From the NCBI GenBank assembly GCA_964449375.1, contig CAYVAS010000002.1, positions 38,488 to 102,487 of the forward strand: a DNA stretch of 64,000 bases, given 5' to 3'. The DNA is from JAFDWI01 sp964449375 (lineage in GTDB: Bacteria; Actinomycetota; Acidimicrobiia; Acidimicrobiales; Iamiaceae). The notes below the pieces were generated by a model. The model did not search any database. It had not been told where the DNA came from and was given only the letters and a program-made list of their open reading frames with translations. A program made the translations under genes and the position numbers. Every line of letters begins with the position of its first letter. Position 1 is the first letter of the stretch. Positions 24,132 through 32,279 of this stretch are shown here, one piece after another.

Positions 24132-25517
24132 TCAGCAGGGGGCCCGGGGCGCGACCAGCGGCCAGGGGCGGGTCCGCTCCATCGCCAGCGCCAGGTCCAA
24201 CAGCACCGCATCGTGATGATGCAGCGCGATGATCTGCATCCCCACGGGCAGGTCGTCGACCGTGCCGGCGGGAATCGAGATCGCCGGGTTGCCCACGACG
24301 TTGGCCGGGATCGTCAGCGCCCCGTTGTTGCCCAGACCCACCTTGCGACCCGCCACCCGGGTGTTGGCCCCCACCTCGGCGGGGAAGGCCACATCGGGGT
24401 TCGTGGCGCAGATCACCAGGTCGACTCGGTCGAACACGTCGGCCATCGCCTCGTTCGCGTCGGTGCGGGCCGCCTCGGCCCGGCCCGCGATCGCCAGGTT
24501 CAGGTAGTCGTCGGCGAAGCGCAACCCGAAGGCCAGCTCCCTGGTCAGATCCTCGGCGCACTCGGGCCAGAGATCTCCCAGCTCGTGGCGCAACGGCGCC
24601 AGGTTGCCCACCGCCCAGTCGGTGTCCAGAGCGGGCAGGCGCACGGGCGTGTCCACGATCTGCAGTCCCGCGGCCCGCGCCAGGGCCTCGCCGGCCTCGA
24701 CCACGACGGCGGCGACCTCGTCGCGCACCGTGGCCACTCCCAGATCGGGCACGATCGCGACCCGCAACCCGGCGAGATCGTGGGAGCCGAGGTTCCGTTC
24801 CCACCCTTCGATCCGGGGCAACGAGTAGGGATCGCGTGCATCGTGGCCGTTGGCCACGTCGTACCAGCGGGCCACGTCACGCACCGACCGGGCCAGGCAA
24901 CCCACCACCACCGTCATCGGAGCGATCGTGGTGCGGGGCCCCCGGGGAATCCTCCCGACGGTGCCCTTCATGCCGACCAGGCCGTTGAACCCCGCCGGGA
25001 TCCGGATCGAACCGCCACCGTCGCCCCCCGAGGCGATGGGGAGCAACCCGCCGGCGACCGCCGCGGCGCTTCCCCCCGAGGAACCGCCCGCGGTGCGGCC
25101 GTGCTGCCAGGGGTTGTGGGTGACCCCGTGCGCGCGGGTGACCGACACGTTCAGGCCACCGAACTCACTGGCGGTGGTCTGGCCCACCGGCACCGCCCCG
25201 GTGGCGAAGATCCGTTGCATCTGGGTCGAGGTGAACGCGGCGACCCGATCGGCGAACACCAGCGACGCCTCGGTGTGGGGCCATCCCTCCACCGGTTCGA
25301 GCTCCTTGACCCCCAGGGGCACCCCTCCGAAGGCCAAGGAGGTGTCCGCCCGGGCCGCCGCGGCGCGGGCCGCGTCGGGGTCCAGGTGCGCGAACGCGTT
25401 CAGGTCGCTGGCCTCGATCGCCGCGAGGGTCGCTTCGAGCTCGGAGGCGGGGGAGCGGTCGCCACGGCGGAACGCCTCGACCAGCCCCACCGCGTCGCCT
25501 TGCCAGGGAGTCTCCAT
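24132..25517 (-). CDS. Amidase signature-family hydrolase
   Basis: A 461-aa enzyme with the Ser-cisSer-Lys triad: Lys in PLGVKELEP, the Gly/Ser-rich GGSSGGSAAAVA, and nucleophilic Ser in GGDGGGSIRIPA. It hydrolyses amide bonds of small molecules. The substrate is unknown, and it is not clearly GatA because the tRNA-amidotransferase partners GatB/C are absent. TAGTCT (25524-25529, minus) ends 6 nt before the ATG, so it is probably leaderless. The gene is a monocistronic neighbour of the divergent thioesterase-LLM pair. Confidence 0.88.
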   Translation of the reverse strand: METPWQGDAVGLVEAFRRGDRSPASELEATLAAIEASDLNAFAHLDPDAARAAAARADTSLAFGGVPLGVKELEPVEGWPHTEASLVFADRVAAFTSTQMQRIFATGAVPVGQTTASEFGGLNVSVTRAHGVTHNPWQHGRTAGGSSGGSAAAVAGGLLPIASGGDGGGSIRIPAGFNGLVGMKGTVGRIPRGPRTTIAPMTVVVGCLARSVRDVARWYDVANGHDARDPYSLPRIEGWERNLGSHDLAGLRVAIVPDLGVATVRDEVAAVVVEAGEALARAAGLQIVDTPVRLPALDTDWAVGNLAPLRHELGDLWPECAEDLTRELAFGLRFADDYLNLAIAGRAEAARTDANEAMADVFDRVDLVICATNPDVAFPAEVGANTRVAGRKVGLGNNGALTIPANVVGNPAISIPAGTVDDLPVGMQIIALHHHDAVLLDLALAMERTRPWPLVAPRAPC

Positions 25518-25523
25518 CGGCGC

Positions 25524-25529
25524 AGACTA
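25524..25529 (-). promoter_or_regulatory. -10 box of the amidase gene (leaderless)
   Basis: TAGTCT on the minus strand ends 6 nt before the ATG at 25517. Confidence 0.5.
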
Positions 25530-25572
25530 ACCGGTCCAGGTGCCGCTTCTGAGCTGGCCGGGAGCGGTCTTC

Positions 25573-25578
25573 TAGGGT
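25573..25578 (+). promoter_or_regulatory. -10 box of the thioesterase-LLM operon
   Basis: TAGGGT ends 10 nt before the ATG at 25589, leaving at most a few nucleotides of leader. Confidence 0.45.
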
Positions 25579-25588
25579 TGGCGAGACC

Positions 25589-26446
25589 ATGGACTCCGTC
25601 GACTTTCTCGGTCTCGAAACGACCCACAATCCCCACCGCTGGTTCCTTCCGGTCGTGCCGGGGATCTCCACGGGGTACCCGTTCCTGTTCGGCGGGTGCG
25701 CCCTGGGTGCCGCCATCGAGGCGCTGGAGCGCACCACGGGACGACCCATGATCTGGGCGACGGGCCAATACCTGTCCTACGCCCACCCGCCCGAGATCAT
25801 GGACATCGACGTGGTCGTGGCCACCCAGGGTCGCCGCATCACCCAGGCCCGGGCGGTGGGCCACGTGGGCGACCGCGAGATCGTGACCGTCAACGCGGCG
25901 CTGGGACGCCGTTCCAGCGACGAAGAAGGCACCTGGCCCGAATGCCCCGCAGTGCCACCGCCGTCGGCGTGCCCGCCCCGGGAGCACCGCTTCGGGGTGC
26001 GCGACTCGCTGTTCAGCCGCATCGACCTGCGGGTCGCCCAGGCCCGCAACTGGGAGGACCTGGACGGCACCCCCAGCCCGGACGGGCGGTCCGCGCTCTG
26101 GGCGCGGATCCCCGAACTCGACGAGGTGTCCGCGGGGGCCCTGGCGATCCTGGGCGACCACGTCCCCTTCGGGATCTCCCAGGCCCTCGGGGTTCCCGGC
26201 GGGGGCAACAGCCTGGACAACACCCTGCGGATCGTGCGCCTGGTGCCCACCGAATGGGTGCTCCTCGACGTGCGCATCGACGCGGTCGCCGACGGCTTCG
26301 GCACCGGCACGGTGTTCCTGTGGGCCGAGGACGGGTCCCTGCTGGCCACCGCCAGCCAGTCAACGATCGTGCGACACTGGACCCCACCGGCCGACGACCC
26401 ACCGTCATCGGACCCGGCCGACCGCGACGAGGAAACCAGATCATGA
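25589..26446 (+). CDS. Acyl-CoA thioesterase-like hotdog protein (4HBT_3 family)
   Basis: A 285-aa double-hotdog protein of the TesB-like/PF13622 type. The N-terminal half has FLFGGCALGAAIEALE and QYLSYAHPPEIMDIDV. The C-terminal half has FGISQALGVPGGGNSLDNTLRIV and LLDVRIDAVADGFGTGTVFLW, the second hotdog with an active-site-like Asp/Gly strand. It probably hydrolyses an acyl-CoA thioester, though some members are only binding proteins. It overlaps the LLM oxidoreductase gene by 4 nt, so the two work in one transcript. Confidence 0.8.
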   Translation: MDSVDFLGLETTHNPHRWFLPVVPGISTGYPFLFGGCALGAAIEALERTTGRPMIWATGQYLSYAHPPEIMDIDVVVATQGRRITQARAVGHVGDREIVTVNAALGRRSSDEEGTWPECPAVPPPSACPPREHRFGVRDSLFSRIDLRVAQARNWEDLDGTPSPDGRSALWARIPELDEVSAGALAILGDHVPFGISQALGVPGGGNSLDNTLRIVRLVPTEWVLLDVRIDAVADGFGTGTVFLWAEDGSLLATASQSTIVRHWTPPADDPPSSDPADRDEETRS

Positions 26447-27405
26447 ACCGACTCGGAATGACCATCCCCTTCGACGGCGTGCCGTTGCACGCCCAGGCCG
26501 ACTGGATCGCGGAGCTGGCCGACCTCGGCTACACCGACGTGTGGTCCTCCGAGGCCGGCGCGGCAGACGCCTTCACCCCGCTTGCGCTCGCCTCGGTGTG
26601 GGCGCCGTCGCTGCGACTCGGCTCCGCGATCGTGCCCGCGTTCACCCGCGGGCCCGCCACCCTGGCCCAGAGCGTCGCGACCCTGGCCGACGCCGCGCCG
26701 GGCCGGTTCAGCTTCGGGATCGGCACGTCGTCGCAGCCGATCGTGGAACGCTGGAACGACATCGCCTTCGAGGAGCCCTACGCCAAGGTGCGCGACACGG
26801 TGCGCTTTCTGCGTCGGGCGTTGACCGGGGAGAAGATCCGGGAGGACTATCCCACCTTCTCGGTGAACGGCTTCCGCCTGGGGCTGGTCCCCGAGGTGCA
26901 GCCCGAGATCCTGATCGCCGCGCTCCGGCCGGGCATGCTGCGCCTGGCCGGGCGGGAATCCGACGGGGCGATCATCAACTGGCTTTCCGCCGACGACGTG
27001 GCCACCGTGGTGCCCCACGTGCACGATCAGGGCGACGACAAACAGATCGTGGCCCGCATCTTCGTGATGCCCACCACCGACATCGACACCGTGCGCAACG
27101 TCGCCAAGTTCGCGATCGCGGCGTACCTGACCGTGCCGGTCTACGCGAAGTTCCACGAATGGCTGGGCCGCGGCGACATGCTGGCCCAGATGTGGCGGCG
27201 CTGGGAGGACGGGGACCGGCAGGGGGCGCTGGCGGCGATCCCCGACGAGCTGGTCGACCAGCTCGTGATCCACGGCACCCCCGACCAGTGTCGGGCCCAC
27301 ATCCAGCGCTACGTCGACAACGGCGTGACCTGCCCGGCGGTGGCCTTCATCCCCGGCGGTTACGACGTGCGCCAGGCCATGCGCGACCTCGCCCCGACCG
27401 CCTGA
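26443..27405 (+). CDS. LLM-class F420-type oxidoreductase
   Basis: A 320-aa luciferase-like (beta/alpha)8 protein. It starts MNRLGMTIPFDG and shows SFGIGTSSQPIVERWN, FLRRALTGEKI and HGTPDQCRAHIQRYVDNGV. These are typical of actinobacterial F420-dependent enzymes named LLM class F420-dependent oxidoreductase. It would transfer hydride to or from F420 on an unknown substrate. It is translationally coupled to the thioesterase. Its last 59 nt overlap the convergent SRPBCC gene on the other strand. Confidence 0.85.
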   Translation: MNRLGMTIPFDGVPLHAQADWIAELADLGYTDVWSSEAGAADAFTPLALASVWAPSLRLGSAIVPAFTRGPATLAQSVATLADAAPGRFSFGIGTSSQPIVERWNDIAFEEPYAKVRDTVRFLRRALTGEKIREDYPTFSVNGFRLGLVPEVQPEILIAALRPGMLRLAGRESDGAIINWLSADDVATVVPHVHDQGDDKQIVARIFVMPTTDIDTVRNVAKFAIAAYLTVPVYAKFHEWLGRGDMLAQMWRRWEDGDRQGALAAIPDELVDQLVIHGTPDQCRAHIQRYVDNGVTCPAVAFIPGGYDVRQAMRDLAPTA

Positions 27406-27895
27406 GGTCCCGGTCCGGTGGCGCCAGCCCCAGCGCCCGTTCACGAAACTGCCGGAACCCGGTGTCCAGCACCCAGTCGTGGCCGTAGCGGGCCACCCCG
27501 GGTGAGAGGGCCGCGACCGTGGTCAGGATCCGGTTGGCGGGGATGAGCGAGGCGCTCAGGGACAACACGCTGGTCTGCGACCCGCCGGGCGCGCCGGCCA
27601 GGTCCCGGGATTGGCCGGTGAGCTCCAGGCGGGCGGTTCCACACAGGCCTCCCCGGACGGTCGCGGTGACCAGCTCGGGGACGCACACCTCGTCGATCAC
27701 CACTTCGAAGTCCACCCGGTAGGGCAGGGGCGGCTGGACCGCGCAGCGCCAGCAGGCCCCCGGGGTGAGCCCTTCGGCGTCGAAGCGGCGCAGCCAGGGC
27801 CACCAGGTCCGGTAGGCGTCGGTGCGCACCAGTGCCTGCCACACCGCGGTGGGCGGCAGATCGAGATGGTGGATCCGGTCCGAAGTGCCCCGCAC
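27347..27895 (-). CDS. SRPBCC/polyketide-cyclase-like protein
   Basis: A 182-aa protein. The N-terminal IHHLDLPPTAVWQALVRTDAYRTWWPWLRRF is the START/SRPBCC opening, followed by a central beta-sheet (CVPELVTATVRGGLCGTARLEL). The family binds hydrophobic ligands; the role is unknown. GTG 27895 is chosen because it follows the preceding gene by 19 nt. The C-terminal ~20 residues are Arg/Gly-rich and encoded entirely within the overlap with the convergent LLM gene, so the true C-terminus may be poorly conserved. Confidence 0.65.
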   Translation of the reverse strand: MRGTSDRIHHLDLPPTAVWQALVRTDAYRTWWPWLRRFDAEGLTPGACWRCAVQPPLPYRVDFEVVIDEVCVPELVTATVRGGLCGTARLELTGQSRDLAGAPGGSQTSVLSLSASLIPANRILTTVAALSPGVARYGHDWVLDTGFRQFRERALGLAPPDRDLRRSGRGRAWPGARRNRRG

Positions 27896-27914
27896 GTCGG
27901 CGATTGTCGCGCGC

Positions 27915-29087
27915 TCAGGGCGACGCGGCCCGGAGGAGGTGCGCGGCGAGGTCCTCCAGCGACGCATGCGCGTTGCGTCCCGAGGTCGAGGGCATCACGT
28001 AGGTGGGGGCTCCCAGCGGTGAGTCGGGTTGCCACCCGGGCCGCGCTGCGCGGTCATGCGCGACCCGCCAGCCGCTCAGCCCCACCAGACACACCGCGCC
28101 CGGTCGGGTCCGGGCCACCAGCCGGGCGAGGCGGTCCAGACCCCGGCGGAATTCGGCCACGGTCAACTCGTCCGCCGAGCGGGTCGCCCGCTTGACCAGA
28201 TCCGTCATCCCGATGCGGTCGCGGCGCAACAAGCCGACGGCGTCCCGGTCCAGGGTGGTCAACCCGGCCAGACGCATCGCCGGCCAGAACCGGTTCGAGG
28301 CGCCGACGAACCCGACCCCGGCGTCCGCGGCGACCAGGCTCGGATTCAACCCGCACACCAGCAGCGTCATGTCCGGGCCCACCGTGTCGGCCAGGGTCCG
28401 GATCCGCTCCGCGGAGACCCGAAGTCGTGCAGGACCCGAGGCGGGCCCGGCGTCGGGCGAGACCGGCCGGATCGGTGCGAAACCGGCCCCGACGAGCACA
28501 TCGTCGAGTTTGTCGTCGGTCCACAGGGTGAAGCGGCGCCCCGGCAGGTCGTCGTCACTGCGGAAGGCTCCGGTCCCGGCGAACATCTCGAGGTCCAGGC
28601 GCCCCCCGGAGCGGAGGATCCGGTGCAGGTCGGCCAGCACCATGGGCAGCTCGGCGGCGGTGACGTGCTGGAGGCACTTGTTGGCCCAGATCCCCACGAA
28701 GGACCCGGTCGCGAAGGGCAGGTCCTCGAGCAGCGCCTGTACCAGGGGCACATCGGGGTCCGCGGTGCGGGCCAGGTGCAGCATCGGTGCCGAGGCGTCC
28801 ACCGCGACCAGGGGACGGCCCAGGTGCTCGAACCACAACCCCGGGCCACTCCCCAGATCCAGCAGCGGCCCGGCCGGCGCGGCCTGCGAGAAGGACCGGG
28901 CCCGTTCCGGGTCGATGGGACGTCGACGATCGGCGTACGTGGAGGCGCCGACGTCGTAGGCGGCCAGGGTGGCGGGATCCGGTCCGCCCCCGGGCCCTCT
29001 CGAACCCGGGTGCGGGCCCGCTTCGGCGGAGCTCAGAACAGCCCCAGCTGCTCGGAGTCGGTCGGCACCTCGCGGAGCGGAACCCAC
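27915..29087 (-). CDS. Fusion of SAM methyltransferase and Mug-type uracil-DNA glycosylase
   Basis: A 390-aa two-domain protein. Residues ~40-215 are a class I SAM-dependent methyltransferase: LLDLGSGPGLWFEHL (motif I), VAVDASAPML, LPFATGSFVGIWANKCLQHV. Residues ~240-390 match the G:T/U mismatch glycosylase (Mug/TDG) family. LLVCGLNPSLVAADAG near 242-257 carries the Asn-Pro active-site motif, then GFVGASNRFWPAMRLAGL, and VMPSTSGRNAHAS near 360 as motif 2. One chain thus joins a methyl-transfer fold to a base-excision domain. GTG 29087 is the only plausible start (no later ATG/GTG/TTG before the methyltransferase core) and overlaps the upstream gene by 55 nt. Confidence 0.83.
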   Translation of the reverse strand: MGSAPRGADRLRAAGAVLSSAEAGPHPGSRGPGGGPDPATLAAYDVGASTYADRRRPIDPERARSFSQAAPAGPLLDLGSGPGLWFEHLGRPLVAVDASAPMLHLARTADPDVPLVQALLEDLPFATGSFVGIWANKCLQHVTAAELPMVLADLHRILRSGGRLDLEMFAGTGAFRSDDDLPGRRFTLWTDDKLDDVLVGAGFAPIRPVSPDAGPASGPARLRVSAERIRTLADTVGPDMTLLVCGLNPSLVAADAGVGFVGASNRFWPAMRLAGLTTLDRDAVGLLRRDRIGMTDLVKRATRSADELTVAEFRRGLDRLARLVARTRPGAVCLVGLSGWRVAHDRAARPGWQPDSPLGAPTYVMPSTSGRNAHASLEDLAAHLLRAASP

Positions 29088-29344
29088 ACCCGACCACCCC
29101 GGGGACCTCGTGCTGGGACCTCGATGTCTTCCACCGGAATCGACCGGCGCCGGCCGCGGGCGTCCTGCAGGCCCACCGAACCATCCGCATCCAGGGCGAG
29201 GGCGACCCCTTCGGTCCAGCGCGCCGCGGGTCCCCGACGGAACCGGACCCGCTGGTGCGCACGAAGGCCGACCTCGCCCAGCGCGTCGACCGCGGCCTGC
29301 AACGCCCGGGTGTCGGTCGGTGCGCGTTTGGAGACCCGTGCCAC
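29033..29344 (-). CDS. Hypothetical protein, 103 aa, upstream of the methyltransferase-UDG fusion
   Basis: A 103-aa basic protein starting at GTG 29344 (VARVSKRAPTDTRALQ). The central RVRFRRGPAARWTEGVAL followed by RRRSIPVEDIEVPARG suggests a small beta-barrel reader or nucleic-acid-binding fold. No family recognised. It ends DSEQLGLF. It overlaps the start of the methyltransferase-UDG gene by 55 nt, implying co-expression. A TAGGCT box (29352-29357) sits 7 nt before the GTG and includes the stop codon of the preceding LLM gene. Confidence 0.65.
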   Translation of the reverse strand: MARVSKRAPTDTRALQAAVDALGEVGLRAHQRVRFRRGPAARWTEGVALALDADGSVGLQDARGRRRSIPVEDIEVPARGPRGGRVWVPLREVPTDSEQLGLF

Positions 29345-29351
29345 CGACCCG

Positions 29352-29357
29352 AGCCTA
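29352..29357 (-). promoter_or_regulatory. -10 box containing the LLM stop codon
   Basis: TAGGCT on the minus strand: its first three bases (29355-29357) are the TAG stop of the upstream LLM gene, and it ends 7 nt before the GTG at 29344. Confidence 0.5.
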
Positions 29358-30374
29358 GGACCGGACTGTGACCGCTCCGATTGCCGCGGCCATCGTGTCG
29401 GCGACCACCGCGTCGCGGTCCGGTCCCCAGGGCAGGGGCATCAACACCGGATGATCCACTCCGGCCTCCACATACGCGCGCACGCCCTCGGTCACGGTGG
29501 CGGCGTCGCCCAGAATGTCGATCCCGTCGACCATCTCATCGGACACCGCCGCCAGCGCGGCGTCACGGTCCCGGGCGGCGTGCGCTTCACGGATGGCGGC
29601 CACCGCGTCGCCGTAACCGGCCCGGGTGAAGTTCTGGGCGTAGGCGTCGACCACCGCGTAGGAGAACAGATCCTTGCGGGCCTTGTCGACCGCGGCCTCC
29701 CGGTCACAGACCCCCGCATGCACATAGGCGTAGGTCTTCACCTCGTTCCGGGCTCGGCCGGCCCGGTCGGCGCCGGCGTGGACCTGGTCCACCGACCAGG
29801 GCACGTGCGTCGCCGGCAGGTAGTTCAACAGCACCCCGTCGGCGACCTCGCCGGCGAGCGCCAGCATCTTGGGACCGAGCGCGCCCAGCACGATCTCGGG
29901 CCGGCGTTCGCCCAGGCGCACCCCCAACCGGAAGCCCTTCACCCGGTAGAAGTCGCCGTCGAAGTCGACCTTCTCGCCGCTCAGACAGGCCCGCACCAAC
30001 GTGATGAACTCGCGCACCCGGGCCAGGGGTCGCTCTCCGTAGTCCGCGCCGTGCCAGCGACCGGTCACCACCGGCGACGAGATCCCGATGCCGATCAGCA
30101 CCCGCCGGTCCGGTTGCAGTGCCTGCAGGGTCGCCGCGCCCATGGCGAGCAGCGGCGGGGTGCGCAACTGCAGCGCCAGCACGCCGGTGCCCAGGTCGAG
30201 CTCCGGTGCGCGTTGGCCCACCGCGCCGAGCAGCCCGAAGGCCTCCAGCCCCACCGTCTCGGCGGTCCAGAACGAGGTGTAGCCCAGCTCTCGGGCATGG
30301 TCCGCCGCGTGCATCGTCGCGTCGGGGCCCAAGGTCATCAGGCTGGCGGCGGTGACACCCATCGTCGTCGTCAT
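29355..30374 (-). CDS. LLM-class F420-type oxidoreductase, second copy
   Basis: A 339-aa luciferase-like protein. MTTTMGVTAASLMTLGP, a central RVLIGIGISSPVVTGRWHG, VKGFRLGVRLGERRPEIVLGALGPKMLALAGEVADGV and a C-terminal DAATVTEGVRAYVEAGVDHP fit the F420-dependent LLM family. Substrate unknown. Sequence divergence from the copy at 26443 suggests different functions rather than recent duplication. AGGAGGAG upstream of the ATG (about 30386-30393, minus) is a strong SD, and TACGAT further upstream may be the -10 box. Confidence 0.85.
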   Translation of the reverse strand: MTTTMGVTAASLMTLGPDATMHAADHARELGYTSFWTAETVGLEAFGLLGAVGQRAPELDLGTGVLALQLRTPPLLAMGAATLQALQPDRRVLIGIGISSPVVTGRWHGADYGERPLARVREFITLVRACLSGEKVDFDGDFYRVKGFRLGVRLGERRPEIVLGALGPKMLALAGEVADGVLLNYLPATHVPWSVDQVHAGADRAGRARNEVKTYAYVHAGVCDREAAVDKARKDLFSYAVVDAYAQNFTRAGYGDAVAAIREAHAARDRDAALAAVSDEMVDGIDILGDAATVTEGVRAYVEAGVDHPVLMPLPWGPDRDAVVADTMAAAIGAVTVRS

Positions 30375-30494
30375 GGTCCGGTCGGCTCCTCCTGGTGGAT
30401 CCCGGGCTGGCGGATCGTTCCGCCTCGTCCCGGTGGGACGGCCCCGATCGTACCGGTGCGGGCGAATGGACACGCCAGAGTGGGCCCTGGCCGG

Positions 30495-30500
30495 TAGGCT
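30495..30500 (+). promoter_or_regulatory. -10 box upstream of the mini-ORF chain before gene 30575
   Basis: TAGGCT ends exactly 7 nt before GTG 30508, the spacing seen at leaderless genes in this window. Confidence 0.5.
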
Positions 30501-30507
30501 GGAGTTG

Positions 30508-30546
30508 GTGCCGGAAGCATCGGCGCTCTCATTCGGCCACGGATGA
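30508..30546 (+). other. Candidate leaderless upstream ORF, 12 codons
   Basis: GTG at 30508 follows the -10 box by 7 nt and encodes VPEASALSFGHG. Its TGA (30544-30546) overlaps an ATG at 30543, the start of a second mini-ORF. Codon use cannot be judged at this length. Confidence 0.4.
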
Positions 30547-30578
30547 GCCACATGGTCGAACGCCAGGAGTGGAAATGA
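30543..30578 (+). other. Candidate upstream ORF 2, 11 codons, overlapping the 67-aa gene start
   Basis: Encodes MSHMVERQEWK and ends in TGA (30576-30578), overlapping the gene's ATG (30575) by 4 nt. It carries the AGGAG Shine-Dalgarno of the downstream gene within it. Confidence 0.35.
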
Positions 30579-30778
30579 CTGACACCATCGCACCCGAATT
30601 GCTGAACGAAGCCGTGACCCTGATCGACGAGGGCCTTGCCAATGTCCAGCAGCGGGAGCTGGTATCTGCCAACGAGGTCGCCGACCTCCTGCTCGACGTC
30701 CGTCTGCTGCTCGCCGCTCCGCCGGCGACCACCGAGGACCTCACCGACGCCGCTCCCGAGACCGCCGGAGTCAACTGA
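30575..30778 (+). CDS. Small conserved hypothetical acidic protein, 67 aa
   Basis: A 67-aa protein (MTDTIAPELLNEAVTLID start) predicted to be almost entirely helical, with an amphipathic segment VQQRELVSANEVADLLLDVRLLLA. No family recognised. AGGAG at 30565-30569 lies 5 nt before the ATG. It is probably transcribed from TAGGCT (30495-30500), with two mini-ORFs between promoter and gene. Convergent with the wax-ester synthase gene. Function unknown. Confidence 0.6.
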   Translation: MTDTIAPELLNEAVTLIDEGLANVQQRELVSANEVADLLLDVRLLLAAPPATTEDLTDAAPETAGVN

Positions 30779-30845
30779 ACCCGGCCCTTCGGGGTCTGCC
30801 CGGGCGGGGTCTGCTCGGCGGGGCGGGAGCCCTCCATCGGGGGAC

Positions 30846-32237
30846 TCAGCTGTCGAGCAGCTCGGCGAAAGCGAGACGCAGGCACTGGGCCAACAGGTCC
30901 GGTGCCTCGATCGCGCCCGGGTCGATGTGTACGCCCATGTCCAGTGAGCCGTCGTAGCTGAGCATCGTCAGGTTGAACGCGGTGCCCGTGAGCGGCCCGA
31001 TCGGATGGTTTGCGACGACCCGGGAGCCGCCGAGAAAGACCGGGAACGGCGCGCCCCGCACGTTCGACGTCGTGAAATCCACCGACGAGACCTGGGACCG
31101 GGTCAGACGGACCAGCGCCGGTGTGGGCAGCAGGTTCGCCCAGCCCGCCAGGTGCTGCACCAGAGACACCCCGGCACGGGTGCCGGTCCGCACCCGGCCC
31201 AGCCGCTCGTGCACCATCGCGAGGCGGGCCACCGGGTCCGCCACCGTCGGGATCCGTAGGCGGGCCAGGCCGAATGCGTTACCGCCGGTGGACCGGTCGG
31301 TACGGGTGTTCACCGGCATCGCCATCCGCAGCTCGGCCACATCCGATCCCACCAGGCGGTGGTAGTTGCCGGCTCCGCCGGCCGCCCCGGCGACGAACAC
31401 GTCGTTGATCGTCACGCCGGCGTCCCGGGCGACCCTCCGAACATCGGCGAAGGGCACCCGCAACAGTCGCAGCGCGCGTCGGGCGGTCCTCCGAGTCCAC
31501 AGCGGTGACAGGGGCGCGCCCATCGCGCCGAGCTCGGAGCCGAGCGCCCGGGTGACCTCGATGCCCTGGCGGGCACCGTCGAGGAGTTGTCGGGGATGGC
31601 CGAGCGTGTGGCCCGCGACGGCGACCCCGTGGTGCAGCGAGCCGATCGTGCGGCCCACCGCGTGACCAAGCGCGCGGCGCGACGTGTCGAAAGGCCCGGG
31701 GAGGGGCCCGGTTTCGGGAAACGGCACTCCCGGCGGCTCGGGTGGGTCCCGTTCCAGATCGACGAACTGTTCGGACATGCGGATCATGCCGACGCCGTCG
31801 GCGATGGAGTGGTGGAACCGCTGCAGCATCGCTCCACCTCCCGATTCCAGACCCTCGACCAGCAGGAACTCCCACAGGGGATGGTCGGGGTCATAGGGCC
31901 GGGCGCAGAACTCCACGGCGGTCTCCACGAGCATGAGCTCGTCGCCCGGGTCGTCCAGGCGGACGGTGCGTACGTGGCGGGTGATGTCGAAGTCGGGGTC
32001 GTCCACCCACCGGGGCGGGGCGAGTCGGGCCGGATCGGCCAGCACCCGCCGACGGAGTTGGGGCACCAGGGCCGCGGCGCGGTGCATCCGGGACCGCATC
32101 CGATCCAGGTCGGCAGGGCGGTCCAGCAGGGAGATGTTGGCGAATCCCGCAGCGAGCTGCGGATCACGCTCCAGACGCCAGAGCAGCGACTCGAAGTCGG
32201 AGAGACGGTCCCCGCCCTGGACCGGTCGTGCGATCAC
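30846..32237 (-). CDS. WS/DGAT-type wax ester synthase / diacylglycerol acyltransferase
   Basis: A 463-aa acyltransferase with the catalytic motif HHSIADGVG (near residue 140), PLWEFLLVEGL before it and TINDVFVAGAAGG later, corresponding to the conserved ND-type motif. These enzymes esterify fatty alcohols or diacylglycerol with acyl-CoA to form storage lipids, at the inner face of the membrane or on lipid droplets. They are common in oil-accumulating actinobacteria. The GTG start at 32237 is confirmed by TACCCT (32245-32250) 7 nt upstream. Confidence 0.88.
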   Translation of the reverse strand: MIARPVQGGDRLSDFESLLWRLERDPQLAAGFANISLLDRPADLDRMRSRMHRAAALVPQLRRRVLADPARLAPPRWVDDPDFDITRHVRTVRLDDPGDELMLVETAVEFCARPYDPDHPLWEFLLVEGLESGGGAMLQRFHHSIADGVGMIRMSEQFVDLERDPPEPPGVPFPETGPLPGPFDTSRRALGHAVGRTIGSLHHGVAVAGHTLGHPRQLLDGARQGIEVTRALGSELGAMGAPLSPLWTRRTARRALRLLRVPFADVRRVARDAGVTINDVFVAGAAGGAGNYHRLVGSDVAELRMAMPVNTRTDRSTGGNAFGLARLRIPTVADPVARLAMVHERLGRVRTGTRAGVSLVQHLAGWANLLPTPALVRLTRSQVSSVDFTTSNVRGAPFPVFLGGSRVVANHPIGPLTGTAFNLTMLSYDGSLDMGVHIDPGAIEAPDLLAQCLRLAFAELLDS

Positions 32238-32244
32238 CGGTGCC

Positions 32245-32250
32245 AGGGTA
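32245..32250 (-). promoter_or_regulatory. -10 box of the WS/DGAT gene (leaderless)
   Basis: TACCCT on the minus strand ends 7 nt before GTG 32237. Confidence 0.5.
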
Positions 32251-32279
32251 GTTCGGCGTTCGGGCCAGCTGGCGAGCGA

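Noticed and set aside
24132..25517. Amidase as GatA of the glutamyl-tRNA amidotransferase
   Set aside because: GatB and GatC are not adjacent and the sequence between motifs looks like a general amidase.
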